Source: Streptomyces sp. CB01881 (lineage in GTDB: Bacteria > Actinomycetota > Actinomycetes > Streptomycetales > Streptomycetaceae). From it: 48,300 nucleotides of DNA. Where the stretch lies: NCBI RefSeq assembly GCF_002953255.1, contig NZ_CP026498.1:4706003-4754302 (forward strand), in the 5' to 3' direction. The notes under the pieces are model-generated. The model saw only the letters and a program-made list of their open reading frames with translations, was not told the origin of the DNA and made no database searches. How positions within the stretch are numbered: position 1 is the first letter of the stretch; each line of letters begins with the position of its first letter. Below, in pieces: positions 32,667 to 41,442 of this stretch. The translations under genes were made by a program, and so were the position numbers.

Positions 32667-34277
32667 TCAGTGGGCGCCCAGTCCGGTCAGCGAGCGGACC
32701 TCCAGTTCAGCGTACTTCGCCGGGTCGGCCTTCTCCCCGGAGAGCAGGGTCCCGATCCAGCCCGCCAGGAAACCGACCGGGATGGAGACCAGGCCGGGGT
32801 TCTCCAGCGGGAACCAGTGGAAGTCGGAGTGCGGGAAGAGCGAGTTCTTGCCGCCGGAGACGACCGGCGAGAACAGCACCAGCGTCACCGAGGTGATCAG
32901 GCCGGCGTAGACCGAGCTGACCGCACCCGTCGTGTTGAACCGCTTCCAGAACAGCGAGTACAGCAGCGTCGGCAGGTTGGCCGAGGCGGCGACCGCGAAG
33001 GCCAGCGCGACCAGGGCGGCGGTGTTGAGCTTCCCCGCGAAGAGACTGAGCACGATGGCGACCGCGCCGATCGCGACGGCGGCCCACTTCGCCGAGAGCA
33101 CCTCCTCCCTCTCGGTGGCCTTGCCGCGCCGGATCACGTTGGCGTACAGGTCGTGGGCGAAGGATGCCGAGGACGCGAGGGTGAGACCGGCCACCACCGC
33201 CAGGATGGTGGCGAAGGCGACCGCGGAGATCACCGCCAGCAGGATCGCGCCGCCGGTGGTGCCCGCGCCGCCGCCGAGCTCCTCGGCCAGCTGCGGGGCC
33301 GCGGTGTTGCCGGCCGCGTTGGCCGCCTTGATCGCCTTGGGCCCGACCAGCGCCGCCGCGCCGAAGCCGAGCGCGAGGGTCATCAGGTAGAACCCGCCGA
33401 TGATGCCGATCGCCCAGAGCACGGACTTCCGGGCCGCCCTGGCGGTGGGCACGGTGTAGAAGCGGACCAGGATGTGCGGGAGCCCGGCGGTGCCGAGGAC
33501 GAGCGCGATCCCGAGGCTGATGAAGTCGAGTTTGCTGGTGCCGTTCGCGCCGTACTTGAGCCCCGGCTCCAGGAACGCCGCCCCCTTGCCGCTGGCACTG
33601 GCCGCGGCGCCGAGCAGCTCGGAGGGGTTGAAGTGGTACTTGGCCAGCACCAGGACGGTCATCAGCGCGGTGCCGGCGATCAGCAGCACGGCCTTGATGA
33701 TCTGCACCCAGGTGGTGCCCTTCATCCCCCCGATCACCACGTAGACCACCATCAGCGCGCCGACCGCCACGATGGTCGCCTGCTTGGCCCGGTCCCCGCT
33801 GACGCCGAGCAGCAGGGCCACCAGGGTCCCGGCACCGACCATCTGGGCGAGCAGGTAGAAGATCGACACCACGATGGTGGAGATGCCGGCGGCGGTGCGG
33901 ACCGGGCGCTGGCGCATCCGGAACGCGAGCACGTCCGCCATGGTGTAGCGGCCGGAGTTGCGCAGCGGTTCGGCGACCAGCAGCAGCGCGACCAGCCAGG
34001 CGACCAGGAAGCCGATCGAGTAGAGGAAGCCGTCGTAACCGGAGAGCGCGATGGCGCCGGCGATGCCGAGGAAGGAGGCGGCGGACATGTAGTCGCCGGA
34101 GATGGCCAGACCGTTCTGGAAGCCGGTGAAGCTGCGGCCGCCGGCGTAGAAGTCAGCGGCGTCCTTGGTCTGCCGCCCCGCCCAGACGGTGATGGCCAGG
34201 GTCGCCAGCACGAAGAACCCGAACAGGGTCAGCGTGAGGGGACGGTGCTCGGTGGCGGTACTGGCGAGCATCATCAT
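32667..34277 (-). CDS. actP: Sodium:solute (cation/acetate) symporter, ActP-like
   Basis: A 536-aa membrane protein of the sodium/solute symporter family with about 13 helices. The acetate branch is indicated by FYAGGRSFTGFQNGLAISGDYMSAASFLGIAG at ~42-73 (key part GDYMSAASFLG), SGYDGFLYSIGFLVAW, and GGMKGTTWVQIIKA. It imports acetate or other short-chain monocarboxylates with a cation. ATG 34277 overlaps the stop of the DUF485 gene (ATGA). That gene order (DUF485 YjcH then ActP) is as in enteric bacteria. A CRP-like operator lies upstream of the pair. Confidence 0.93.
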   Translation of the reverse strand: MMMLASTATEHRPLTLTLFGFFVLATLAITVWAGRQTKDAADFYAGGRSFTGFQNGLAISGDYMSAASFLGIAGAIALSGYDGFLYSIGFLVAWLVALLLVAEPLRNSGRYTMADVLAFRMRQRPVRTAAGISTIVVSIFYLLAQMVGAGTLVALLLGVSGDRAKQATIVAVGALMVVYVVIGGMKGTTWVQIIKAVLLIAGTALMTVLVLAKYHFNPSELLGAAASASGKGAAFLEPGLKYGANGTSKLDFISLGIALVLGTAGLPHILVRFYTVPTARAARKSVLWAIGIIGGFYLMTLALGFGAAALVGPKAIKAANAAGNTAAPQLAEELGGGAGTTGGAILLAVISAVAFATILAVVAGLTLASSASFAHDLYANVIRRGKATEREEVLSAKWAAVAIGAVAIVLSLFAGKLNTAALVALAFAVAASANLPTLLYSLFWKRFNTTGAVSSVYAGLITSVTLVLFSPVVSGGKNSLFPHSDFHWFPLENPGLVSIPVGFLAGWIGTLLSGEKADPAKYAELEVRSLTGLGAH

Positions 34278-34630
34278 TCGGCGGCCTCCCGGGGGGCGTG
34301 GACCACGGCGCCGCGCGCCTCGCGGATCGCGGCGGCGGACGGGTCGAGCCGCCGGTCCGCGTAGCGCGCGTACCAGGCCGCGATGGCGAAGGTGGTGACG
34401 AACTGCAGGAGCCCGAGGACCAGGGCGACGTTGACGTGCCCGACCACCTTGGTGCCCATCAGGCCGGGCGCGTAGCAGGAGAGCAGGACGTAGAGCAGGT
34501 ACCAGAGGACGAAGCCGATGGTGACGGGGAACGCGTAGCTCCGGAACGAGCGCCGCAGTGTTCGGAACTCCTCGCTGTCTTCGATGAGTTCGACTTCCGT
34601 AGGGGCGGTGGTGATCGGCGGCGAATCCAC
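34274..34630 (-). CDS. DUF485 small membrane protein (YjcH-like)
   Basis: A 118-aa protein with two transmembrane helices (FPVTIGFVLWYLLYVLLSCYAPG and VNVALVLGLLQFVTTFAIAAWYARYAD). DUF485 proteins are consistently paired with ActP-type acetate transporters; role not known. GTG 34630 (VDSPPITTAPTEVEL) with AGGAG 8 nt upstream is chosen over a Met 30 codons earlier that would cross the promoter. First gene of the DUF485-actP operon, 4-nt overlap with actP. Confidence 0.92.
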   Translation of the reverse strand: MDSPPITTAPTEVELIEDSEEFRTLRRSFRSYAFPVTIGFVLWYLLYVLLSCYAPGLMGTKVVGHVNVALVLGLLQFVTTFAIAAWYARYADRRLDPSAAAIREARGAVVHAPREAAE

Positions 34631-34683
34631 TCTGTCTCTCCTCACTCCTTCGGCGTAGCTGTCGCACAAGGGGAACGATCGAA

Positions 34684-34699
34684 CGTGAGGGGCGTCACA
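34684..34699 (-). promoter_or_regulatory. CRP-type operator upstream of DUF485-actP
   Basis: Minus strand TGTGA-CGCCCC-TCACG, 9 of 10 half-site bases of the CRP consensus TGTGA-N6-TCACA, 54-69 bp before the GTG start. Acetate uptake genes are classic CRP targets in E. coli. The remaining bases up to 35007 hold the upstream region of the secreted-protein gene, including a 10-bp palindrome CTTCATGAAG (34895-34904) but no gene. Confidence 0.65.
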
Positions 34700-35007
34700 A
34701 TCCGGGTGCGCGCCGCGCAATGCTAGGAGCGTCGCGCCCGCCCCGAAAGGGGTTGACCGCGATCAGCCAGCCGTTCACCCCCTCGCACTATCCAATTGGC
34801 TGAAATCAGACCATCCCGCCGGGCCCTGACGCGTACGACCGACCCCCGTCCGTACTGTCACCGCGCGGTGGCAGCCTCCAGCAACTCATGTGATCTTCAT
34901 GAAGTCATGCCTTTTCGCGCACATCGAGGCGCGCACCGTCGGCGTCCCGTCAGTTCTCCGACGCCGCCGAGGCACTGATCCCGTATCTCCAGGGGGAATC
35001 CACCATC

Positions 35008-37443
35008 GTGAACCGCAGCACCCGCGCGGCACGGCTACTCCTGATGCCGCTCCTGGCATCCGCCCTCGCCCTGGCCGACCCGCTCCCCGCCGCCTCCGCC
35101 GCCCCGGCCACCCCCACGACCGACCCGGCCTTCCTGCCCGAACTCGTCGTCCCCGGGCAGCCGTTGCCCCAGCCCCGGACGGAAACCCTGCTCGCCGCCG
35201 GCGCCAAGGGCTTCCTGCACACCACGCAGGACGCCACCTTCGCCTGGACCGCCTACGACACGGGCGCCACCACGGTGGTCGGCGCCTACGACGTCGGTCG
35301 ACCCGATCCCGGATTGCATGGCGCCGGATCGGACGTCACCATCGACACCGACCCACACCAGCCGAGCAAGGTCTGGAAGCTCCGGGACATGGCCTCCGGC
35401 ACGGTCACCACCCTGAACGCGCCAGAGGCTGCGAATCTCGGAGGTGTCTACGGCGACGCCGTACTGGCCGACAGGTACGTGCCGGTCCCGAACGCCGGGA
35501 CGGTGATGCTCGGATCCATGGCATTCCTCCGCGCCACCGCCGACGGAAGCACTGTTTCCGTGCCCATCACGGGCTGGCCGGACTCCGGGGTCGTCCCGCG
35601 CTCGGTCTCGCACATGGGCGGGGATGCCAAGGAGGCCGCGCTGGGTTTCTTCGACGACGCCGGCAAGTTCCGGATCGCCCTGGCCGACACCCACACCGGT
35701 GCACTCCGGGTCTCCCCGCCGGTCGCCTCGGCACGCTCCGCCAGCGCCTCCTGGTTCGCCGGCGCGGCGGCGATCGACGACAGTCACGTTGCCTGGATCG
35801 GTGACGACCACAACGTCCACGTGCTGCCCCGTGCCGACCTCGCTGCCGCCGAGAGCGTGATCCCTTTCGACCCCTATGACGGGGCCAGCTCGATCGGCCT
35901 GTCCGGCGACTGGCTGTTGAGCGTCGGGCGCCCGCCCTACGACAAGCACGATTCGGCGGTCCCCACCCAGCGGGAGCTGAAGGCCACGCCGATCGGGGGC
36001 GGTGATCCGGTCACGGTGATGCCGCACGCCTCACCCACCATCGCCCAGGCCCCCGACGGCACGGCGCTCGTCGAAGGCGGTGACACCGCCGCCGACTGGA
36101 CGGTCCGCAAGGTCACGGCTGCAGGGGGCGCGGCACCCTCGGCCGTCGCGGTGAACTACAAAGTGGCGCCGGACTCCTACAGGTTGGACTCGCTGAACCT
36201 GTCCGCGAACGTCCTCAGCAGCGCCGAGAGCGGCTACGTCCCCAGCATGGGCTTCTACGAACGCCGGGTCACCCCCGGCCCCTCGCCCACCGTGTCGGCC
36301 CCCCGTTCCCAGGGTGCCGCCGACTACCTCGGTCCCAACATCTCGTGCGGAGGCAGCAACGCCCTGTGCACGGACATGGTCGGCACCGGTGACGGTCGGG
36401 TGGTCCACTTCAGTTCCCGCGGCCTCGTCGTGCGCCAGGACCAGAACGTCCGTGAGATCAACACGAACGGGGTGCGGATCGCGCGCATCGTCGAGGCCGA
36501 CGGTCGCTTCCTGCTGTTGGACACCTCCCCCGCGTTGTCCTGGAACCCGTCTTCGCTGGCGGTGCTCGACATCGACAATGCAACTTCGGGAACGCCGGTG
36601 GCGACGGCCTCCACGGGCGCCGGCACGATCGAGGGCGGCCGGCTGTTCACCGCGGGTTCCAACCCTGGAGAGATCACCGTCTTGGACCTCGCGAACCAGC
36701 AGACCCGGACCGTACAGACCGGCCGGGGCTGCGCGGTCACCGACTTGAAGTCAGCCCGCGGGTGGCTCTACTGGAGTTGCCGTGCCGAGGGGTCCGCCGG
36801 GCTGCTGCGGCAGGACGGCACGAGCCGCCCCATCGAGGTACCGGCACGCGCCGACGGAATGGGGGACGGGTTCCTCCTCTACACGAACGGCGGCGACAAC
36901 CGGAGCACCGTGGTGGACTTCCACACCGGTATCCCGGTCACCAGCTCCCTCAAGACCCGCCTCAATCCGAGTCAGCTCGTCAACCCGTGGAGCGTCGACC
37001 GCTTCGGCGGCGGTCTGGTCTACGGCGACAAGCACCAGAACCTCCACCTGGTCTCCGTCATCGCCCCCGGCACCACGTTCACCACCGTCAGCCCCGAGCG
37101 TCTGCTGGACACCCGTAGCGCCGTCGGCCGGACCGGCACCGACAAGGTCCCCGGCCGCGACGTCTTCAGCCTCCAGGTGGCCGGGCGCGCCAACGTGCCC
37201 GCCAACGCCAAGGCCGTCGTGCTCAACGTCACGGCCACGGAGACCGACGGGCCGGGGCACCTCACCGTCTGGGCGTCGAGCGCGCCGCAGCCGACCTCCA
37301 GCAACCTCAATTGGACCGGCAGCGGCGTCACCACCCCCAACCTCGTCGTCGTCCCGCTCGACGACGCCGGCCGGGTGATGTTCTTCAACGGTGCCCGGAC
37401 CGGCACGCACCTCATCGCGGACGTGTTCGGCTACTACGTCTGA
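35008..37443 (+). CDS. Secreted propeller-like protein with conserved C-terminal surface domain
   Basis: An 811-aa extracellular protein. N-terminal Sec-type signal peptide: basic start, hydrophobic core LLLMPLLASALALA, cleavage likely after ASA near residue 32. The central ~600 residues have recurrent blade-like segments (for example DTGATTVVGAY, FFDDAGKFRIALADTHTGAL, AVLDIDNATSG) as in beta-propellers. A C-terminal ~115-residue domain (from ERLLDTRS, ~697) with NVTATE, SNLNW, TPNLVVVPL and HLIADVFGYYV is a domain I know from many secreted actinobacterial proteins, often as a cell-surface or binding module. GTG 35008 follows AGGGGGAA. Codon choice is somewhat less GC-biased than its neighbours, possible transfer. 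Function unknown. Confidence 0.75.
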   Translation: MNRSTRAARLLLMPLLASALALADPLPAASAAPATPTTDPAFLPELVVPGQPLPQPRTETLLAAGAKGFLHTTQDATFAWTAYDTGATTVVGAYDVGRPDPGLHGAGSDVTIDTDPHQPSKVWKLRDMASGTVTTLNAPEAANLGGVYGDAVLADRYVPVPNAGTVMLGSMAFLRATADGSTVSVPITGWPDSGVVPRSVSHMGGDAKEAALGFFDDAGKFRIALADTHTGALRVSPPVASARSASASWFAGAAAIDDSHVAWIGDDHNVHVLPRADLAAAESVIPFDPYDGASSIGLSGDWLLSVGRPPYDKHDSAVPTQRELKATPIGGGDPVTVMPHASPTIAQAPDGTALVEGGDTAADWTVRKVTAAGGAAPSAVAVNYKVAPDSYRLDSLNLSANVLSSAESGYVPSMGFYERRVTPGPSPTVSAPRSQGAADYLGPNISCGGSNALCTDMVGTGDGRVVHFSSRGLVVRQDQNVREINTNGVRIARIVEADGRFLLLDTSPALSWNPSSLAVLDIDNATSGTPVATASTGAGTIEGGRLFTAGSNPGEITVLDLANQQTRTVQTGRGCAVTDLKSARGWLYWSCRAEGSAGLLRQDGTSRPIEVPARADGMGDGFLLYTNGGDNRSTVVDFHTGIPVTSSLKTRLNPSQLVNPWSVDRFGGGLVYGDKHQNLHLVSVIAPGTTFTTVSPERLLDTRSAVGRTGTDKVPGRDVFSLQVAGRANVPANAKAVVLNVTATETDGPGHLTVWASSAPQPTSSNLNWTGSGVTTPNLVVVPLDDAGRVMFFNGARTGTHLIADVFGYYV

Positions 37444-37461
37444 GCCCGTCCGGCCGCACCA

Positions 37462-37505
37462 ACGACACCGGCCTGTGCCCCCCGGGGGGCACAGGCCGGT
37501 GTCGT
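37462..37505. terminator. Perfect 44-nt palindrome, bidirectional terminator
   Basis: ACGACACCGGCC... continues as a perfect inverted repeat over the full 37462-37505 interval with its centre at 37483/37484, between two convergent genes. Confidence 0.92.
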
Positions 37506-37521
37506 GCGATCGACGGACCGG

Positions 37522-38565
37522 TCAGAAGGCGATCCGCACCTTCAGGGCGGAGCGGTCGTCCATCGCGCGGTAGCCGTCGGGGACTTCGTCCAGGCCGATG
37601 GTGCGGTCGAAGACCAGGCCGGGCTCGATGGCGCCGGAGAGGACGTCCGGCAGGAGCTCGGGGATGTAGGCGCGGGCCGGGGCGACACCGCCGTTGAGCG
37701 AAACGTTTCGGCCGAACATCTGACCGATGTCGACGCCCGCGCTGCCGCCGTGCGGCACCCCGACGTAGCCGACCGCGCCGCCGTCGCGGGCGATCGAGAC
37801 GGCCGTGCGCATCGACTCCTCGGTGCCGACCGCCTCCAGCACGGCGTGCGCGCCCTGGCCGCCGGTCAGCTCCTTGACCGCCTCGACCGCGGCCTCGCCG
37901 CGCTCGGCGACCACGTCCGTCGCTCCGAAGCGCCGGGCCAGGTCCGTGCGGGCGGTGTGCCGGCCGAGCGCGATGATCCGGCCTGCGCCGAGCCGGTGCG
38001 CCGCCAGCACGCCACACAGGCCCACCGCGCCGTCGCCGACCACCGCCACGGTCGCGCCCGGCCGCACGCCCGCCGTGACGGCGGCGTGGTGCCCGGTGGC
38101 CATCACGTCGGAGAGGGCGAGCAGGCTGGGCAACAGCTTCTCGTCGCCCGCCGCGTCCTTGGGCAGGGCCACCAGCGTGCCGTCGGCGAACGGGACGCGC
38201 ACCGCCTCGCCCTGGCCGCCGTCCGAGCCGACCTGGCCCCAGAAGCCGCCGTGCGGGCAGGAGGTCTGCAGGCCCTCGCGGCAGAAGTCACAGCTGCCGT
38301 CGGACCAGACGAACGGGGCCACCACCAGGTCGCCCCGCTTGAATCCGGTCACCTCGGCGCCGGTCTCCTCGACCACGCCGAGGAACTCGTGCCCGATCCG
38401 CTGCCCGGCCACCCGGGCGGCGACGCCCCGGTACGCCCAGAGGTCGCTGCCGCAGATGCAGGCGTTGACCACACGGACCACGGCGTCGGTCGGGTGCTGG
38501 ATCACCGGGTCCGGTACGGACTCGATCCGGATGTCGTGGGGGCCGTGGATCACGGTGGCGCGCAT
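37522..38565 (-). CDS. Zinc-dependent alcohol dehydrogenase (MDR family)
   Basis: A 347-aa medium-chain dehydrogenase/reductase. Catalytic zinc ligands Cys38 (in ACICGSD), His59-Glu60 (GHE) and a distal Asp; structural zinc cysteines C92, C95 and C103 in CDFCREGLQTSC, with one of the usual four replaced in the HGGFWG segment. NAD(P) motif VVGDGAVGLCG. Similar to formaldehyde/sorbitol-type dehydrogenases; the alcohol substrate is unknown. ATG 38565 with GAAGGA upstream. A 25-bp inverted repeat (38621-38645) lies upstream as possible operator. It is divergent from the dnaQ-like gene. Confidence 0.9.
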   Translation of the reverse strand: MRATVIHGPHDIRIESVPDPVIQHPTDAVVRVVNACICGSDLWAYRGVAARVAGQRIGHEFLGVVEETGAEVTGFKRGDLVVAPFVWSDGSCDFCREGLQTSCPHGGFWGQVGSDGGQGEAVRVPFADGTLVALPKDAAGDEKLLPSLLALSDVMATGHHAAVTAGVRPGATVAVVGDGAVGLCGVLAAHRLGAGRIIALGRHTARTDLARRFGATDVVAERGEAAVEAVKELTGGQGAHAVLEAVGTEESMRTAVSIARDGGAVGYVGVPHGGSAGVDIGQMFGRNVSLNGGVAPARAYIPELLPDVLSGAIEPGLVFDRTIGLDEVPDGYRAMDDRSALKVRIAF

Positions 38566-38620
38566 GGGGGTTCGTCCTTCGGAAAATCGGCCGCGCGGGG
38601 GGTGTTGAGCGGCCCTGGAA

Positions 38621-38645
38621 TATTCGACTGGGTGTACGACGAATA
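38621..38645. promoter_or_regulatory. Candidate operator in the ADH / exonuclease divergent promoter
   Basis: TATTCG and CGAATA arms (38621-38626, 38640-38645) separated by 13 bp, in an unusually AT-rich part of this 180-bp divergent region. A TATTCT -10 for the exonuclease gene follows at 38732-38737. Confidence 0.4.
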
Positions 38646-38745
38646 CGCTGCCCACTCTATTCCGGCCCGCCGGACCGCTCACTCCGAGCGGCCTTCACCA
38701 CATTTCGACCGGCCCCCGCCGCCGCGGCGCTTATTCTGTTTGACC

Positions 38746-39741
38746 ATGCATGCGATCCAGCCCGAGACGTCCGGCGAGCCGTGGACCCTCCCCGTCCCCG
38801 CCCAGCGCTCCGCCGCCCCCGCCGAGGGCTTCGCGGTGGTGGACGTCGAGACCACCGGCCTCGGCCGCTCGGACCGCGTCATCTCGGCGGGCGTCTACCA
38901 GCTGGACACCGAGGGCGAGGTGACCGACCACTGGTACACGCTCGTCAACCCCGAGCGCGACCCCGGCCCGGTCTGGATCCACGGCCTCACCGACGAGCTG
39001 CTGACCGGTGCGCCGACCTTCCCCGAGATCGCCGACGAGTTCGCCGAGCGGCTGCGCGGCCGGGTCCTGGTCGCGCACAACGCGCTCTTCGACTGGAACA
39101 TGATCTCCCGCGAGTTCTCCCGGGCCGGCCGGCACGCCCCGGTCGATCAGCGGCTCTGCACCATGGTGCTCTCCCGCGACCTGCGCCTGCCGCTGCCCAA
39201 CGGCAAGCTGTCCTCGCTCGCCGCGTACTTCGGCGTCCAGCAGCGCCAGGCGCACAACGCCCTCGACGACGCCCGGGTGCTCGCCGAGGCGTTCCGCCCC
39301 AGCCTGCACCTGGCCCGCAGCGGGGGCGTCCCGCTGCCGCTGCAGAACTGCGTCGCCGTCACCGACCTCGGCGACGACGAACCCGTCTCCGCCGCCCGCA
39401 GCTCGTGGACGGGCTCGTCCTACCGGCAGGCGAAGAAGCGCCCGCCGTGCCCGTACCCGAACCCCGGGCGCTGGGAGGACGGCAAGCCGCTGGTGCAGGG
39501 CATGCGGGTGGCGTTCACCGGCGACACCGCGACCGACCGCGAGCTGCTGGAGGACCGCGCCGTCGAGGCCGGCCTGCACATCGCCACCTCCGTGAGCCGG
39601 CTCACCAGCCTGCTGGTCACCAACGAGCCCGGCAGCTGGAGCGGCAAGGCCCGCAAGGCCCGCGAGGTCGGCACCCCGGTGGTCGGCGAGGACGCCTTCC
39701 TCCAGCTTCTGCGCGAGGTCGCCCCGCACCCCGGTGCGTGA
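38746..39741 (+). CDS. DEDDh exonuclease (DNA polymerase III epsilon-like) with BRCT-like tail
   Basis: A 331-aa protein. The DnaQ-type 3'-5' exonuclease domain (~25-190) has D33/E35 in VVDVETTG, IHGLTDELL, AHNALFDWNM (Asp), and HNALDDARVLAE (His/Asp), the full DEDDh set. A C-terminal segment (~245-330: GKPLVQGMRVAFTGDTATDRELLEDRAVEAG, TSLLVTNEP) has the fold pattern of a BRCT domain (key part VAFTGDT). Such orphan epsilon-like proteins act in repair or editing; not the replicative proofreader with certainty. ATG 38746 stands 9 nt after TATTCT, so the mRNA is probably leaderless. Confidence 0.88.
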   Translation: MHAIQPETSGEPWTLPVPAQRSAAPAEGFAVVDVETTGLGRSDRVISAGVYQLDTEGEVTDHWYTLVNPERDPGPVWIHGLTDELLTGAPTFPEIADEFAERLRGRVLVAHNALFDWNMISREFSRAGRHAPVDQRLCTMVLSRDLRLPLPNGKLSSLAAYFGVQQRQAHNALDDARVLAEAFRPSLHLARSGGVPLPLQNCVAVTDLGDDEPVSAARSSWTGSSYRQAKKRPPCPYPNPGRWEDGKPLVQGMRVAFTGDTATDRELLEDRAVEAGLHIATSVSRLTSLLVTNEPGSWSGKARKAREVGTPVVGEDAFLQLLREVAPHPGA

Positions 39742-39772
39742 TCCGGTTGTGAGGTGGGCGTACCGTGCCCGT

Positions 39773-40567
39773 GTGTACCGTTTCCTCCTCTCCCGGCGCT
39801 GGCTGATCACGCTGCTGATCGCCGTGCTGCTGATCCCCACCACCATCCGGCTGGGGTTCTGGCAGCTGCACCGCCACGAGGCGCGGGTGGACCGCAACGA
39901 GCTGATCGCCCGGGCCCTCACCGACCCGTCCGTGCCGTACGACAGCCTGTCGGCCACGCCCGGTTTCGCCGTCCCCAAGGACCTGACCTGGCGAACGGTG
40001 ACGGCCGCCGGGCAGTACGACCCGGCGCACGAGTTCGTGGTCCGCAAGCGGACCAATTCCGAGGAGAAGGTCGGCTACTTCGTCGTCACTCCGCTGGTGC
40101 TCGCCGACGGCAGGGGCACCGTCCTGGTCAACCGCGGCTGGGTGCCGTCCGGCGAGTCCGCCGCCGCCTACCCGCCGGTCCCGGCCGCACCGTCCGGCGA
40201 GGTCACCCTGACCGGCCGGCTGCGCCCCGACGAGGCCGCCACCGGCAGCATCAAGGACCGGGCCGGCCTGCCGGACCGGCAGTTCACCCTGATCAGCACC
40301 GTGCAGCAGGCCAAGGAGACCGGCGCCGCCCTGCTCGGCGGCTACCTGGAGCTCACCGCCACCGCCCCGGCCCCGGCCGACCAGCCCGAGCTGCTGCCCG
40401 AGCCCAACCACTCGGACATCGGTCCGCACATGGCGTACGCGATCCAGTGGTGGCTGTTCACCGCGATGATCCCGGTCGGGGTCTGGGTGATGGTCCGCCG
40501 GGAGGCCAAGGACCGCCGCAAGGAGGCCGCCGAGGCCGAGGTGGCGCTGGAGGCCGTCCCGGCGTAG
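39773..40567 (+). CDS. SURF1-family cytochrome oxidase assembly protein
   Basis: A 264-aa membrane protein: N-terminal helix (WLITLLIAVLLIPTTIRLGFWQLHRHEAR, the family's GFWQLxR motif), a periplasmic-side domain (WRTVTAAGQYD, VLVNRGWVP), and a C-terminal helix MAYAIQWWLFTAMIPVGVWVMV. SURF1 helps insert heme a into cytochrome c oxidase. GTG 39773 is likely a leaderless start, 6-7 nt after TACCGT; upstream in-frame GTGs at 39734 and 39749 are alternatives. It follows the exonuclease by 31 bp. Confidence 0.92.
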   Translation: MYRFLLSRRWLITLLIAVLLIPTTIRLGFWQLHRHEARVDRNELIARALTDPSVPYDSLSATPGFAVPKDLTWRTVTAAGQYDPAHEFVVRKRTNSEEKVGYFVVTPLVLADGRGTVLVNRGWVPSGESAAAYPPVPAAPSGEVTLTGRLRPDEAATGSIKDRAGLPDRQFTLISTVQQAKETGAALLGGYLELTATAPAPADQPELLPEPNHSDIGPHMAYAIQWWLFTAMIPVGVWVMVRREAKDRRKEAAEAEVALEAVPA

Positions 40568-40579
40568 CCGCCGGCCGGA

Positions 40580-40616
40580 CGCCCGCCGTGGTGCGCCCGC
40601 CGTGGTGCGCCCGCCG
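40580..40616. repeat. 14-bp tandem repeat, 2.6 units
   Basis: CGCCCGCCGTGGTG at 40580-40593 and 40594-40607, then a 9-bp partial, between the convergent surf1 and thioredoxin stops. No terminator stem is evident here. Confidence 0.85.
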
Positions 40617-40627
40617 CCGCAGGCCCG

Positions 40628-40960
40628 CTACAGCACGTCCTCCAGCTCGCGCAGCAGCCGGGCCTTGGCGCGGGCGCCGACCACGACTTTCACCGGCTCG
40701 CCGCCCCGGAACACCATCAGCGTCGGCATCGACAGCACGCCGTACGCGGCCTGCGTCTGCGGGTTCCGGTCCACGTCCAGGCTGACCACCGTCAGCCGGT
40801 GGGCCTCCTCCCGCGCGATGTCCGCCAGCACCGGCACCATCTGGCGGCACGGCGGGCACCAGTCCGCCGTGAAGTCCACCAGCACCGGCCCCTGCGCCGC
40901 CAGCACCTCGGCCGCGAACGTCTCGTCCGTGACCGCCGGCACACCCGTGATCCGCACCAT
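40628..40960 (-). CDS. Thioredoxin
   Basis: A 110-aa thioredoxin. Active site W34-C35-P-P-C38 (ADWCPPCRQM; Pro-Pro in place of the classic Gly-Pro), buried Asp in VLVDFTADW and cis-Pro in LSMPTLMVF. Length normal. Its ATG (40960) directly follows the TAG stop (40963-40961) of the merR gene, so translation is coupled. It reduces protein disulfides; control by the upstream MerR regulator is likely. The WCPPC motif may shift redox potential (inference). Confidence 0.95.
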   Translation of the reverse strand: MVRITGVPAVTDETFAAEVLAAQGPVLVDFTADWCPPCRQMVPVLADIAREEAHRLTVVSLDVDRNPQTQAAYGVLSMPTLMVFRGGEPVKVVVGARAKARLLRELEDVL

Positions 40961-41386
40961 CTACCGCTCCTCCCGCTCGATCGCCAACTCGCACTGCGGC
41001 ACCTGTCCGGCGGCCTCCGCCGCCAGTTCGTCCCGGGCCTGCTCGGCCCGGGCGAACTGCTCGGCCACCTGCGTACGGACCTCCTGCAACCGGCCGATGC
41101 ACGCGTCCAGCTCGGCCAGCTTGCGCCGGTAGACCTCCAGCGAGGCCGGGCAGGAGTCCCCTTCCGGGTGGCCCGCCTGGAGGCACTCCACGAACGGGCG
41201 GGTCTCCTCCAGCCCGAACCCGAAGTCCTGCAGGGTACGGATCTGCCGGAGCAGCCGCAGGTCGTCCTCGCCGTACGCGCGGTAGCCGTTGCCGGCCCGC
41301 CGGGCGGGCAGCAGCCCGAGCTGCTCGTAGTACCGCAGCGCCCGGGTGGTCGTCCCCGCCCGCTGCGCCAACTCGCCGATCCGCAT
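40961..41386 (-). CDS. MerR-family transcriptional regulator
   Basis: A 141-aa regulator. The N-terminal winged helix is RIGELAQRAGTTTRALRYYEQLGLLPARRAGNGYR (key part TTRALRYYEQLGLL), followed by the wing and a long dimerisation helix. The effector part has Cys68, Cys79, Cys95 and Cys132 (ECLQAG, DSCPAS, DACIG, QCEL), so a metal- or thiol-sensing role is plausible. Immediately followed by thioredoxin, suggesting a redox-responsive pair. The dyad at 41443-41458 upstream fits a MerR operator. Confidence 0.92.
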   Translation of the reverse strand: MRIGELAQRAGTTTRALRYYEQLGLLPARRAGNGYRAYGEDDLRLLRQIRTLQDFGFGLEETRPFVECLQAGHPEGDSCPASLEVYRRKLAELDACIGRLQEVRTQVAEQFARAEQARDELAAEAAGQVPQCELAIEREER

Positions 41387-41442
41387 CCCCGCACCCGCCC
41401 TTCCGGCCGCGCTCCGAAGGCCGCCGGGAACGACGGTAGACC

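Noticed and set aside
31434..34364. Plus-strand open frame of 976 codons
   Set aside because: Antisense to moaA and actP, whose motifs are unmistakable; Gly/Asp/Arg-rich shadow.
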